Shown here in pieces: positions 41,219 through 49,527 of a stretch of 64,000 bases of DNA (position 1 is its first letter; every line of letters starts with the position of its first letter). The translations under genes were made by a program, and so were the position numbers. The notes under the pieces were generated by a model. That model did not search any database. It was not told the origin of the DNA and worked only from the letters and a program-made list of their open reading frames with translations. Source of the DNA: Mycolicibacterium insubricum. Lineage in GTDB: Bacteria; Actinomycetota; Actinomycetes; Mycobacteriales; Mycobacteriaceae. The DNA lies in NCBI RefSeq assembly GCF_010731615.1, contig NZ_AP022618.1, forward strand, positions 2,232,001 to 2,296,000, in the 5' to 3' direction.

Positions 41219-42394
41219 GTGGCAGAAAGTGCGCCGTTGCGCGTGCCGGTGGTCGCCGGCCCCGATCCCGGACACGCGTTCCCGGCGCTGGCCCTGTGCC
41301 TGCGGCTGCAAGCCGCCGGTCACCTCCCGACCCTGCTGACCGGGCGGTCCTGGCTGGACACCGCCCGCGACGCCGGTATCCCCGCGGTGGAACTGCTCGG
41401 CCTGGACGCCACCGACGACGATGACGACGCCGACGACGGCGCCAAGATCCACCAGCGCGCGGCGCGGATGGCGGTGCTCAACGTGCCGGTGATCCGGGAC
41501 CTGAACCCGGATCTGGTGGTGTCCGACGTGATCACCGTGTGCGGCGGGATGGCCGCGGAACTGCTCGGCCTGCCGTGGGCCGAGCTCAGCCCGCACCCGC
41601 TGTATCTGCCGTCGAGGGGCCTGCCGCCGATCGGCAGCGGCCTGGCCCCGGGTACCGGCCTGCGCGGCCGGCTGCGCGACACGGTCATGCGGGCGCTGAC
41701 CGCCCGGTCGCTGGCCGACGGCGAGCGCCAGCGCGGCGCGGCGCGGGCCGGTATCGGGCTACCCGCGCGTGATCCGGGTCCGGCCCGCCGGCTGATTGCC
41801 ACCCTGCCCGCGTTGGAGGTGCCGCGCCCGGACTGGCCGGCGGAGGCGGTGGTCGTCGGGCCGCTGCATTTCGAGCCGACCGACGCGGTGTTGACCCCGC
41901 CGCCCGGTGACGGTCCGCTGGTGGTGGTGGCGCCGTCGACCGCGACGACCGGCACCGTTGGGCTGGCCGAACTGGCGCTCGACACACTGATCCCCGGGGC
42001 CACACTGCCCGAGGGGGCCCGGATCGCGGTGTCCCGGCTGTCCGGCCCGGAGCTGGACCTGCCGTCGTGGGCGGTCGCCGGATTGGGTCGCCAGGACGAG
42101 CTGCTGAGCCACGCCGACGTGCTGATCTGCGGCAGCGGACACGGGATCGTCGCCAAGTCGCTGCTGGCCGGGGTGCCGATGGTGTTGGTACCCGGTGGTG
42201 GCGACCAGTGGGAGATCGCCAACCGGGTGGTGCGTCAGGGCAGCGCCGAGCTGGTCCGGCCGGTGACCGGCGAGGCGCTGGTCGCCGCGGTCGCCGCGGT
42301 GCTGGGGTCGCCGCGCTACCGGGAGGCCGCGCGCGCGGCCGCGGCCGGGCGCACCGAGGTCGCCGACCCCGTCGAGGTGCTCCGACAGGTGTAG
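41219..42394 (+). CDS. UDP-glycosyltransferase (GT1-like)
   Basis: 391 residues. GT-B fold enzyme like Rv2739c. The acceptor domain begins VPVVAGPDPGHAFPAL (8-23). The donor-binding C-terminal domain has HADVLICGSGHGIVAKSLLAGVPMVLVPGGGDQWEIANRV (about 300-340), the sugar-nucleotide region shared with macrolide and sterol glycosyltransferases. The acceptor is unknown. Leaderless GTG. The last codons lie in a degenerate copy of the structured repeat. Confidence 0.87.
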   Translation: MAESAPLRVPVVAGPDPGHAFPALALCLRLQAAGHLPTLLTGRSWLDTARDAGIPAVELLGLDATDDDDDADDGAKIHQRAARMAVLNVPVIRDLNPDLVVSDVITVCGGMAAELLGLPWAELSPHPLYLPSRGLPPIGSGLAPGTGLRGRLRDTVMRALTARSLADGERQRGAARAGIGLPARDPGPARRLIATLPALEVPRPDWPAEAVVVGPLHFEPTDAVLTPPPGDGPLVVVAPSTATTGTVGLAELALDTLIPGATLPEGARIAVSRLSGPELDLPSWAVAGLGRQDELLSHADVLICGSGHGIVAKSLLAGVPMVLVPGGGDQWEIANRVVRQGSAELVRPVTGEALVAAVAAVLGSPRYREAARAAAAGRTEVADPVEVLRQV

Positions 42395-42407
42395 TTCCGT
42401 TGTCTGG
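42382..42407. repeat. Degenerate structured repeat, copy E
   Basis: Shares the 12-mer GGTGTAGTTCCG with the recX copies (reverse orientation). The flanks CCGACA and TGTC-T-GG pair with one bulged T. It includes the stop codon of the glycosyltransferase gene. Less certain than copies A to D. Confidence 0.4.
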
Positions 42408-42488
42408 AACGGAGTGTGGACGCCGGCGTCGCGGATCGGGTAGACCGGATCTGACGCGTCGTCGGCGGCGGGGGACGGGAGCGCAGTG

Positions 42489-43166
42489 ATGAACGGTGGG
42501 GGATCGCGGACGGTGCTGGGTGCGCTGGCGGCGATTCTGCTGCTGGCCGGGTGCTCGGGGCCGGCCAGGCAGGATCAGCCGGTGGCACCCACCGCGACGG
42601 CGTCGTCGACGACAGCGGCCGCGCCGACCTCGGTGGCCCCGCCCCCGTCGACGACGCCGACCTCGGTGACCGTGACCGGCACAGCGACGATGGGCGGGGC
42701 GCAGGGCGATATCTCGGTCCAGATTTCCGGCGGTGGTGAACCGCTGTTTCCCGGTGGAGCCGCGTTGCCGCTGACCGTCACCGTGACCAACACCGGGCCG
42801 GAGGCCGTCACCCAGATCGGTGTGGTCGTCTCGCTGGGTCATTGCAGCTGCACGACGCATCCGCAGAAGATGATGGCGACCGGTTCGATGGAGATGCTCG
42901 ACCCGGCGACGGGTACCTGGTCGGCGGTGCCCTATGTCAGGGAGGCCGGCGGCACCGACTTCCTGGGCCAACCGGTGGTGCCGGCGTTCGACCTGGCCGC
43001 CGGATCGACCGTGACCTACCGGCTGCGGATCCGGCTGGACGCCGAGCAGCAGTATCCGGTGACCGGCGGCGCCGCCAAGGTCAACGTCACGATCACCGAT
43101 CCGGAAACGGCCCGGTCGGGGTCGGCCGCGACGGCGGTGTCGCTGCCCATCACCGTGGCGGCCTGA
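42489..43166 (+). CDS. Putative lipoprotein
   Basis: 225 residues. Signal sequence with lipobox LLAGC, so the Cys near residue 21 should be lipidated. A Thr/Ser/Pro-rich linker (25-60) follows, then a beta-rich domain of about 160 residues resembling an Ig-like or CARDB-type sandwich (LPLTVTVTNTGPEAVTQIGVVVSLG). A C-S-C motif near 115 could bind metal or form a disulfide. ATG used; the preceding codon is GTG. No close family recognised. Confidence 0.75.
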   Translation: MNGGGSRTVLGALAAILLLAGCSGPARQDQPVAPTATASSTTAAAPTSVAPPPSTTPTSVTVTGTATMGGAQGDISVQISGGGEPLFPGGAALPLTVTVTNTGPEAVTQIGVVVSLGHCSCTTHPQKMMATGSMEMLDPATGTWSAVPYVREAGGTDFLGQPVVPAFDLAAGSTVTYRLRIRLDAEQQYPVTGGAAKVNVTITDPETARSGSAATAVSLPITVAA

Positions 43167-43167
43167 G

Positions 43168-43173
43168 TAGGTT
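43168..43173 (+). promoter_or_regulatory. -10 box of the DUF3046 gene (leaderless)
   Basis: TAGGTT, 6 nt, then the GTG at 43180. Confidence 0.5.
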
Positions 43174-43179
43174 GGTCGG

Positions 43180-43374
43180 GTGCGCCTGACCGAATTCCAC
43201 GAACTCGTCTACGCCCAGTTCGGCCGCGCCAGGGGAGCATCGATGCTGGTCGACCACGTTTTATCGTCGCTCGACGGTCGTACCGCGGCCCAAGCCGTGG
43301 CGGCCGGGGTGGAGCCGCGCGACGTCTGGCGGGCGCTGTGTGCCGATTTCGAGGTGCCTCGGGAACAGTGGTGA
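43180..43374 (+). CDS. DUF3046 protein (Rv2738c-like)
   Basis: 64 residues. Starts with RLTEFHELVYAQFG and carries AQAVAAGVEPRDVWRALCADFEVP, the whole of the DUF3046 family, an actinobacterial small protein nearly always found just upstream of recA. Function unknown. Leaderless GTG start. The 3' end (VPREQW) lies in the first unit of a 65-bp imperfect tandem repeat. Confidence 0.87.
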   Translation: MRLTEFHELVYAQFGRARGASMLVDHVLSSLDGRTAAQAVAAGVEPRDVWRALCADFEVPREQW

Positions 43375-43482
43375 CATGGCCCAAGATGAGTGGGCACGTG
43401 GCTGGTCGGAGGGTGCGGGTGCCGCGAGAACAGTGGTGACGCTGCCCGGGGTGAGCGGCTGGGTGGTTGTTCGGCGTGTCTC
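43353..43482. repeat. 65-bp imperfect tandem repeat upstream of recA
   Basis: Two diverged units start at 43353 and 43418. They share GGTGCC, GAACAGTGGTGAC and a following GTGAG(T/C)GG-type stretch. Unit 1 includes the stop codon of the DUF3046 gene. It ends about 20 bp before the LexA box. Confidence 0.7.
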
Positions 43483-43500
43483 CGGCGCGCCTGCTTGCCA

Positions 43501-43516
43501 TCGAACATCTGTTCGC
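43501..43516 (+). promoter_or_regulatory. LexA (SOS) box of recA
   Basis: TCGAAC-ATCT-GTTCGC, one mismatch from the mycobacterial consensus TCGAAC-N4-GTTCGA. It lies 108 bp upstream of recA. Confidence 0.85.
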
Positions 43517-43545
43517 TAAAGTGGTGGGCGATCGAGGGAACGGAT

Positions 43546-43568
43546 TTGTCGGTGGCTCGGTCTAACTT
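43546..43568 (+). promoter_or_regulatory. PafBC-type (RecA-NDp) promoter of recA
   Basis: TTGTCGGTG, 8 nt, then TAACTT, matching TTGTCRGTG-N8-TANNNT, the LexA-independent DNA-damage promoter. Transcription would begin about 50 nt before recA. Confidence 0.8.
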
Positions 43569-43624
43569 GACAAGCAACCGACCGAAAACGGTCACCGACC
43601 ACAACTCCTGGAGAGGTAATCACC

Positions 43625-45769
43625 ATGGCGCAACAGGCACCGGATCGCGCAAAGGCCCTCGAATTGGCGATGGCCCAGATCGAGAAGAACTTCGGCAAGG
43701 GCTCGGTGATGCGCCTCGGCGAGGAAGCCCACCAGCCGATCGCCGTCATCCCGACCGGATCGATCGCCCTCGATGTGGCACTGGGCATCGGTGGCCTGCC
43801 GCGCGGCCGCGTCGTCGAGATCTACGGCCCGGAATCCTCGGGTAAGACCACCGTCGCCCTGCACGCGGTGGCCAACGCCCAGGCCGCCGGCGGCATCGCG
43901 GCGTTCATCGACGCCGAGCACGCGCTGGACCCGGAGTACGCCCGGGCGCTCGGTGTGGACACCGATGCCCTGCTGGTTTCCCAGCCGGACACCGGTGAGC
44001 AGGCCCTGGAGATCGCGGACATGCTGATCCGCTCCGGCGCCCTGGACATCCTGGTCATCGACTCGGTGGCCGCGCTGGTGCCCCGCGCCGAGATCGAGGG
44101 CGAGATGGGCGACAGTCACGTCGGTCTGCAGGCCCGCCTGATGAGCCAGGCGCTGCGCAAAATGACCGGCGCCCTGAGCAATTCGGGCACCACCGCGATC
44201 TTCATCAACCAGCTCCGAGAAAAAATCGGGGTGATGTTCGGATGCTTTGCCTATGGCACCCGGGTGCAGCTGTCGGACGGGACCTCCGAGAAGATCGGCA
44301 AGATCGTCAACCAGAAGATGGACGTCGAGGTGATGTCCTACGACCCGGTCACCGACCAGATCGTGCCCCGGCGGGTCGTCAACTGGTTCAACAACGGACC
44401 GGCCGAACAGTTCCTGCAGTTCACCGTCGAGAAGTCCGGCGGCAACGGCCGTTCGCAGTTCGCGGCCACCCCGAACCACCTCATCCGCACTCCGGCCGGC
44501 TGGACCGAGGCCGGTGACATCATCGCCGGGGACCGAGTGCTGGCCGCCGAGCCGCATCTGCTCAGCGACCAGCAGTTCCAGGTGATCCTGGGTTCGCTGA
44601 TGGGTGACGGCAATCTGTCGCCGAACCTGCGCGGCCGCAACGGCGTTCGGTTCCGGATGGGCCACGGTGCCCGCCAGGCCGACTACCTGGACTGGAAGAC
44701 CGGTCTGCTGGGCAATATCAAGCATTCAGTCCGGGAGAACGACAAGGGCGCCCGGTTCGCCGACTTCACCCCGCTGCCGGAACTCGGCGAATTGCAGCGT
44801 GCGGTGTATCTGGGTGACGGCAAGAAGTTCTTGTCCGAGGACTACCTGAAGGCGCTGACCCCGCTCGCGCTGGCCGTCTGGTACATGGACGACGGGTCCT
44901 TCACCGTGCGGTCCAAGGGACTGCAGCAGCGCACCGCGGGCGGTAGCGGCCGGATCGAGATCTGTGTCGAGGCGATGAGCGAAGGTTCACGGGAACGGTT
45001 GCGGGATTACCTGTGCGACACCCACGGACTCGACGTCCGGCTGCGCTCGGCCGGTGCCGCGGGCAAGGCGGTGCTGGTGTTCTCCACCGCGGCGACGGCC
45101 AAGTTCCAGGAGCTGGTGGCACCGTATATGGCTCCGTCCATGGAGTACAAGCTGCTGCCGCGTTTCCGTGGGCTCGGCACCGTCGAGCCGCAGTTCGTGC
45201 CGGCCTCGCAGCGGCTGGTGCCGGCGCGGGTGCTCGATATCCATGTCAAGCCGCAGACTCGTTCGATGAACCGGTTCGACATCGAGGTGGAGGGCAATCA
45301 CAACTACTTCGTGGACGGCGTCATGGTGCACAACTCGCCCGAAACGACCACTGGCGGAAAGGCGTTGAAGTTCTACGCCTCGGTCCGGATGGACGTCCGT
45401 CGCATCGAGACCCTCAAGGACGGCACTGACGCGGTCGGTAACCGCACCCGGGTCAAGATCGTCAAGAACAAGGTCAGCCCGCCGTTCAAGCAGGCCGAGT
45501 TCGACATCCTGTACGGCAAGGGCATCTCCAAGGAGGGCTCGCTGATCGACATGGGTGTTGACCAGGGCTTCATCCGCAAGTCGGGATCCTGGTACACCTA
45601 CGACGGCGAGCAGCTGGGCCAGGGCAAGGAGAACGCCCGCGGCTACCTGCTGACCAACCCCGAGATCGCCGACGAGATCGAGAAGAAGATCAAGGAGAAG
45701 CTCGGTATCGGGGCGGTGCTGGGCGACGAGCTGACCGATGACCCGGCACCGGCGCCCGTCGACTTCTGA
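43625..45769 (+). CDS. recA: Recombinase RecA containing an intein
   Basis: A 714-codon frame. Residues 1-206 and 571-714 together make a normal 350-residue RecA; between them is a 364-residue intein. Walker A is GPESSGKTT near 70, and the host continues as [14 protein letters not shown] after the intein. RecA drives strand exchange and LexA cleavage. The intein sits after KIGVMFG, the site used in M. leprae and several other species (RecA-b), and not the upstream site used in M. tuberculosis. Protein splicing is needed before RecA can act. recX overlaps the 3' end by 32 nt. Confidence 0.97.
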   Translation: MAQQAPDRAKALELAMAQIEKNFGKGSVMRLGEEAHQPIAVIPTGSIALDVALGIGGLPRGRVVEIYGPESSGKTTVALHAVANAQAAGGIAAFIDAEHALDPEYARALGVDTDALLVSQPDTGEQALEIADMLIRSGALDILVIDSVAALVPRAEIEGEMGDSHVGLQARLMSQALRKMTGALSNSGTTAIFINQLREKIGVMFGCFAYGTRVQLSDGTSEKIGKIVNQKMDVEVMSYDPVTDQIVPRRVVNWFNNGPAEQFLQFTVEKSGGNGRSQFAATPNHLIRTPAGWTEAGDIIAGDRVLAAEPHLLSDQQFQVILGSLMGDGNLSPNLRGRNGVRFRMGHGARQADYLDWKTGLLGNIKHSVRENDKGARFADFTPLPELGELQRAVYLGDGKKFLSEDYLKALTPLALAVWYMDDGSFTVRSKGLQQRTAGGSGRIEICVEAMSEGSRERLRDYLCDTHGLDVRLRSAGAAGKAVLVFSTAATAKFQELVAPYMAPSMEYKLLPRFRGLGTVEPQFVPASQRLVPARVLDIHVKPQTRSMNRFDIEVEGNHNYFVDGVMVHNSPETTTGGKALKFYASVRMDVRRIETLKDGTDAVGNRTRVKIVKNKVSPPFKQAEFDILYGKGISKEGSLIDMGVDQGFIRKSGSWYTYDGEQLGQGKENARGYLLTNPEIADEIEKKIKEKLGIGAVLGDELTDDPAPAPVDF
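44243..45334 (+). other. RecA-b intein with LAGLIDADG homing endonuclease
   Basis: 364 residues from Cys207 of the precursor ([13 protein letters not shown]) to the terminal HN dipeptide (GVMVHN), with Ser of SPETTT as the +1 residue. Block B is ATPNHLIRT. The two dodecapeptide motifs are [11 protein letters not shown] and [11 protein letters not shown], both with their acidic residues, so the homing endonuclease may still be active. The sequence closely resembles the M. leprae RecA intein. Confidence 0.95.
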
Positions 45770-46391
45770 GTCGCCAGAAGTCGGTGAGCCCGGCGAGGTC
45801 GGCGGCGGGCCTCGTGCTCGCGGAACTACACCGCTCGCCGAACCCGCCGGTGCAGTCGGCGGCGGGCCTCGTGCTCGCGGAACTACACCGCTCGCCGAAC
45901 CCGCCGGGCGGGTGGCGCAGGCGCAGTCCTACAGTCTGCGCCTGCTCACGGCCCGGGCGCGCACTCGCGGCGAGCTCACCGAACGGCTGACCCAGCGCGG
46001 CTATACCGAGGACGTGATCGACGTCGTGCTGGGCCGGCTCGCCAAGGCCGGTCTGCTCGACGACGCCGAGTTCGCGCGGGAATGGGTGCGGTCGCGACAA
46101 CTCAATGCCGGCAAGGGAAAACGGGCACTGGCCGTCGAACTGCGTAACAAGGGCGTCGACGCCGAGATCATCGATGCCACCCTGGCCGACGTCGACACCG
46201 ACTCGGAACGGCGGCGGGCCGAGGAACTGGTGGCCACCCGGCTGCAGCGGGAATCCCTGGCCGACGGCGACGACGTCAAGGTCACCCGCCGCCTGGTCGG
46301 CATGCTGGCCCGCCGCGGCTACAGCCAGGGCATGGCGTTCGATGTCGTCAAAGTTGCGTTGATGGGGGAGCGGGAACGAAGGAAGGTTTAA
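45738..46391 (+). CDS. recX: Regulatory protein RecX with repeat insertion
   Basis: 217 residues. Inhibits RecA filament growth and ATPase. Three RecX three-helix units cover about 62-215 ([18 protein letters not shown], then [14 protein letters not shown], then [15 protein letters not shown]). The N-terminus [11 protein letters not shown] matches the M. tuberculosis type, but residues 21-58 are two 19-residue copies of [23 protein letters not shown] sequence, absent in Rv2736c. They are encoded by the structured repeat. The ATG overlaps recA by 32 nt. Confidence 0.9.
   Translation: MTRHRRPSTSESPEVGEPGEVGGGPRARGTTPLAEPAGAVGGGPRARGTTPLAEPAGRVAQAQSYSLRLLTARARTRGELTERLTQRGYTEDVIDVVLGRLAKAGLLDDAEFAREWVRSRQLNAGKGKRALAVELRNKGVDAEIIDATLADVDTDSERRRAEELVATRLQRESLADGDDVKVTRRLVGMLARRGYSQGMAFDVVKVALMGERERRKV
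45798..45911. repeat. Structured dispersed repeat, copies C1 and C2, inside recX
   Basis: Two 57-bp units at 45798 and 45855. Each has outer stem CGGCGGG/CCCGCCG (45803 with 45843; 45860 with 45900) and inner hairpin GCGG-AACTACA-CCGC. The 57-bp period preserves the recX frame. Confidence 0.9.
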
Positions 46392-46430
46392 GGCCAACCG
46401 GATCTGGGTTCTCGTTTGCGTCGAGGCGCG

Positions 46431-46436
46431 TAGATT
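46431..46436 (+). promoter_or_regulatory. -10 box of the LLM oxidoreductase gene (leaderless)
   Basis: TAGATT, 6 nt, then the ATG at 46443. Confidence 0.5.
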
Positions 46437-46442
46437 CCGACC

Positions 46443-47273
46443 ATGTTGATCTCGGCGAAGCTGGCGCCCACTTTCGACTACCCGGTGCTGGACCGTTTCT
46501 GGCGGGACGCCGACGAACTGGGTTTCCACGGAGTCTGGAACTATGACCATTTCTACGGCCTGGTGGATCCGCAGCAACCAACGCTGGAAGCCTGGACCAC
46601 CCTGGCCGCGATGGCCACGCTGACCACCCGTGCACGAGTCGGCTGCCTGGTGAGCTCGGTGACCTACCGCAACCCAGGGCTGCTGGCGAAGATGGCCGTC
46701 ACCGTCGACCACATGTCCGGCGGGCGCCTGGACTTCGGGATCGGCGCCGGTTGGCACGAGGATGAGCACCGCGGCTATGGCATCGAATTCCCCAGCCCGG
46801 GCGAGCGAGTCGAGATGCTCGATGAGGCGCTGGCGGTGATCCGGCGGCTGTGGACCGAGGATTCTGTCACCCACCGGGGTCGGTTCTTCACGCTGCAGGA
46901 CGCCATCGCCAACCCAAAGCCCCGGCAACGGCCGCACCCGCCGATCGTCATCGGTGGCGGTAAACCGAAGATGCTGCGCGTCATCGCCAAGCACGCCGAC
47001 GAGTGGAATATGCCCAGCTCCGGGGCCGCGGATTGGGCTACTACCAGCGCTGCCCTCGACGAGGCCTGCGCTGAGGTCGACCGTGACCCCAGCCAGATCC
47101 GTCGCTCCGTCCAGATCTTCCTGCACCCGCAGGATCCGGGGCAGGTCGACGCCGAGCTCGCAAAGCTGACCGGCTACGCCGAAGCCGGCTGCCAGCACGC
47201 GGTGCTGTCGTTCTATCAGCCGCCGGACCGGGAGCTGCTGAAGCGAGTCCGGGCGATCGGATCGGGCCCGTAG
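46443..47273 (+). CDS. LLM-class F420-dependent oxidoreductase
   Basis: 276 residues. Bacterial-luciferase-like TIM barrel: GVWNYDHFYGLVDP near 31-44, RVGCLVSSVTYRNPGLLAKMAVTVDHMSGGRL (about 61-95), GAGWHEDEHRGYG, and a cofactor segment HPPIVIGGGKPKMLRV. In mycobacteria most proteins of this shape use coenzyme F420. Substrate unknown. It converges on the SulP gene with an 18-bp gap. Confidence 0.87.
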   Translation: MLISAKLAPTFDYPVLDRFWRDADELGFHGVWNYDHFYGLVDPQQPTLEAWTTLAAMATLTTRARVGCLVSSVTYRNPGLLAKMAVTVDHMSGGRLDFGIGAGWHEDEHRGYGIEFPSPGERVEMLDEALAVIRRLWTEDSVTHRGRFFTLQDAIANPKPRQRPHPPIVIGGGKPKMLRVIAKHADEWNMPSSGAADWATTSAALDEACAEVDRDPSQIRRSVQIFLHPQDPGQVDAELAKLTGYAEAGCQHAVLSFYQPPDRELLKRVRAIGSGP

Positions 47274-47291
47274 GGATGGCGTTCGACGTGG

Positions 47292-48959
47292 TCAGCGTGG
47301 CACGGGCCCAGGAGCGGCTGCGCCGGGCGGTCTGACGTGCGTGCGGGCGTGGGCGATCGCCTCGTCGAGGCCCTCGACCAGGTGGTTCTCATGACGCAGC
47401 GAGTCGATGACCCCGACATTGGCGAGCAGCCGAAGATGTTCGGGCTGCACACCTTTGATGATGACGGTCACGCCGCGGGCTTCCAGGTCCTCGGCGATCT
47501 GAGCCAGTGTGTGCGCACCGGTGGCGTCCAGCATGCCCAGCTGTGACATACGGATGATCACCACGTCGACATCGGGGTGGCGGTCGTCGGCAATGGTCGA
47601 CCAGATACGTTCGGCCGCACCGAAGAACATGGCGCCGTCCAACCGCAGCAGAGCGATCCGCTCGTCGCCGGGTTGTGGGGTTCCGGGCAGATCCTCGCGG
47701 GTGACGCTCGATCGCCGCGCCACCACCCGCAGGGCGAAGAATGCGGCGACCAGAATGCCGATCTCGACCGCCTCGATCAGGTCGAAACACACGGTGACCA
47801 CGGCGGTGAGCGTGAATGTTGCTGCATCCGAACGGGTGGAGCGCAGAATCGTGCCGACGGTGCGTGCCGAGATCATCCGGAACGAGGTGACCATCAGCAC
47901 GGCCGACAGTGCCGCCAGCGGGATCGTCGCGACCGGCCCGCTGGCCAGATAGACCACGCCCAGCAGCAGCACCGAGTGCGTGATGGCCGCGACGCGGGTG
48001 CGGGCACCGGCGCGGATGTTGACGGCCGTGCGGGCGATCGCCCCGGTGGCCGGCATTCCGCCGAACAGGCCGGAGGCGACCGACGCCAGTCCCTGCCCGG
48101 CGAGTTCCCGGTTGGGGTCATACGGGCCGGTGGGGGACATGGTGGCGGCGACCCGCGCCGACAGCAGCGACTCGATCGCAGCCAGCGCGGCGACGGCTAC
48201 CGCCGCACCACCGAGGGTACGCAGCGCCGCCAGGTCGGCCTGCGGCCACAACGGGGCGGGCAGGTGAGCGGGTAGCGCCCCGATCCGCCCCACCGACAGC
48301 CCGGTGAGGCCGACCAGGGCGGTGGCGGCGACGATGGCGGCCAGCGACTCGGGAATCGCGCGGTGCAGCCTGGGCAGCACGACCATCAGAACCACGACGA
48401 ACGCGGCGATCAGTGCGGGCGGCCACCACGCCGTCCCGGGTACGTGCGCCAGGACCGTCACCGCACCGACCAGCGGCGGCTTTCCGGCCGGGGCGGGTTG
48501 GCCGACCGCGGCCGGTATCTGTTGCAGGAAGATGATGGTGGCGATACCGAGGGTGAAGCCCTCGATGACGGGCCACGGGATGAAGGTCACCGCTCGTCCC
48601 AGGCCGGTGGCTCCCGCGGTCAGCACGATCAGCCCGGCCATCACGGTGACCAGCGCGAGGCTGGCTGGACCGTAGACCGCGACGATGGGGGCCAGCACCA
48701 CCGCCATCGCCCCGGTCGGCCCCGACACCTGGACATGGGAGCCGCCGAATATCGCGGCCACCGCCCCGGCGATGACGGCGGTGGTCAACCCGGCCGCGGC
48801 CCCGGCGCCGGAACTGATGCCGAACGCCAGCGCCAGCGGCAGCGCCACCACGCCGACGGTGACACCGGCCAGCAGGTCGCGGCCCCAGGACCGGGGCAGT
48901 TCCGCGTAATCGGCCCGCCGCGGCAGCAATGCGGCCAGCGCGGCGATCGGTCGGGTCAT
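47292..48959 (-). CDS. SulP-family anion transporter with STAS domain
   Basis: 555 residues. Eleven or more transmembrane helices (about 25-425) with VQVSGPTGAMAVVLAPIV near 75-95 and LASVASGLFGGMPATGAIARTAVNIRAGARTR-type conserved loop near 280-315. The C-terminal STAS domain (about 440-545) has IIRMSQLGMLDATGAHTLAQI. Transports sulfate, bicarbonate or a related anion. A GAGGAGGG ribosome-binding site precedes the ATG. The ArsR gene upstream probably regulates it, as both share a promoter motif. It is a second SulP protein in this window besides 19716-21968. Confidence 0.9.
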   Translation of the reverse strand: MTRPIAALAALLPRRADYAELPRSWGRDLLAGVTVGVVALPLALAFGISSGAGAAAGLTTAVIAGAVAAIFGGSHVQVSGPTGAMAVVLAPIVAVYGPASLALVTVMAGLIVLTAGATGLGRAVTFIPWPVIEGFTLGIATIIFLQQIPAAVGQPAPAGKPPLVGAVTVLAHVPGTAWWPPALIAAFVVVLMVVLPRLHRAIPESLAAIVAATALVGLTGLSVGRIGALPAHLPAPLWPQADLAALRTLGGAAVAVAALAAIESLLSARVAATMSPTGPYDPNRELAGQGLASVASGLFGGMPATGAIARTAVNIRAGARTRVAAITHSVLLLGVVYLASGPVATIPLAALSAVLMVTSFRMISARTVGTILRSTRSDAATFTLTAVVTVCFDLIEAVEIGILVAAFFALRVVARRSSVTREDLPGTPQPGDERIALLRLDGAMFFGAAERIWSTIADDRHPDVDVVIIRMSQLGMLDATGAHTLAQIAEDLEARGVTVIIKGVQPEHLRLLANVGVIDSLRHENHLVEGLDEAIAHARTHVRPPGAAAPGPVPR

Positions 48960-49007
48960 CCTCGAGCCCTCCTCGCGGGCAAAGCCGCGACTATCAACAA
49001 CAAAACA

Positions 49008-49028
49008 ATATTAGAAAAACTGCAATCA
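49008..49028 (-). promoter_or_regulatory. Promoter/operator of sulP
   Basis: As read on plus, ATATTAG, 7 nt, GCAATCA. On the coding strand this is TGATTGC-N7-CTAATAT, and TAATAT is a good -10 box about 50 nt before the ATG. The identical motif precedes arsR. Confidence 0.6.
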
Positions 49029-49090
49029 GTGGCTGTGCTCATCGGCGGGTTCATTTCGGCAGGGTTATCGGTTGTTCAGGTTTTCGGCGG

Positions 49091-49441
49091 TCAGCCCGCG
49101 GCCCCGGTGGACACTGGTTCGGCGGTGTCGAGCCACCCGGCCTGATCCGACACCACCCCGGTCAGGATCCGCCGCGCCGAAGCCAGCAGTTCGGCCACCT
49201 CCGGCGAGGACAGGGTGTACATCACCGACAGGCCTTCTCGGCGGGAGGTCACCAGACCGGCCCGGCGCAGTACGGCGAGCTGCTGGGACAGCGCCGCCGG
49301 TTCGATGCCGACCTCGGGCAGCATCTCCGAAACCGCCCGGTCCTGCCGGCTGAGCAACTCCAGCACCCGGATGCGGACCGGATGGCCCAGGGTCTTGAAG
49401 AACTCGGCCTTCATCCGGTACAGCGGCTGACGCGCATCCAC
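49091..49441 (-). CDS. ArsR-family transcriptional regulator
   Basis: 116 residues. Winged helix with LGHPVRIRVLELLSRQDRAVSEML (about 16-39) and PAALSQQLAVLRRAGLVTSRREG (recognition helix and wing). It contains no Cys in the chosen frame, so the classic metal-thiolate or persulfide sensing sites are absent and its signal is unknown. The GTG at 49441 has GAGGTGG upstream and lies about 35 nt after the -10 box; an ATG at 49471 would sit only 4 nt from that box. Same strand as sulP, with 131 bp between them. Confidence 0.85.
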   Translation of the reverse strand: MDARQPLYRMKAEFFKTLGHPVRIRVLELLSRQDRAVSEMLPEVGIEPAALSQQLAVLRRAGLVTSRREGLSVMYTLSSPEVAELLASARRILTGVVSDQAGWLDTAEPVSTGAAG

Positions 49442-49475
49442 CACACACCACCTCGACCCAATTGACGACATGCAG

Positions 49476-49496
49476 ATATTAGCAATCCGGCAATCA
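49476..49496 (-). promoter_or_regulatory. Promoter/operator of arsR
   Basis: As read on plus, ATATTAG, 7 nt, GCAATCA: the same 14 fixed bases and the same spacer length as at 49008, pointing to one regulator acting on both genes, probably ArsR itself. Confidence 0.6.
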
Positions 49497-49527
49497 TGCA
49501 GGCAGGCGACCCGGGAAGCGGGCGGGA

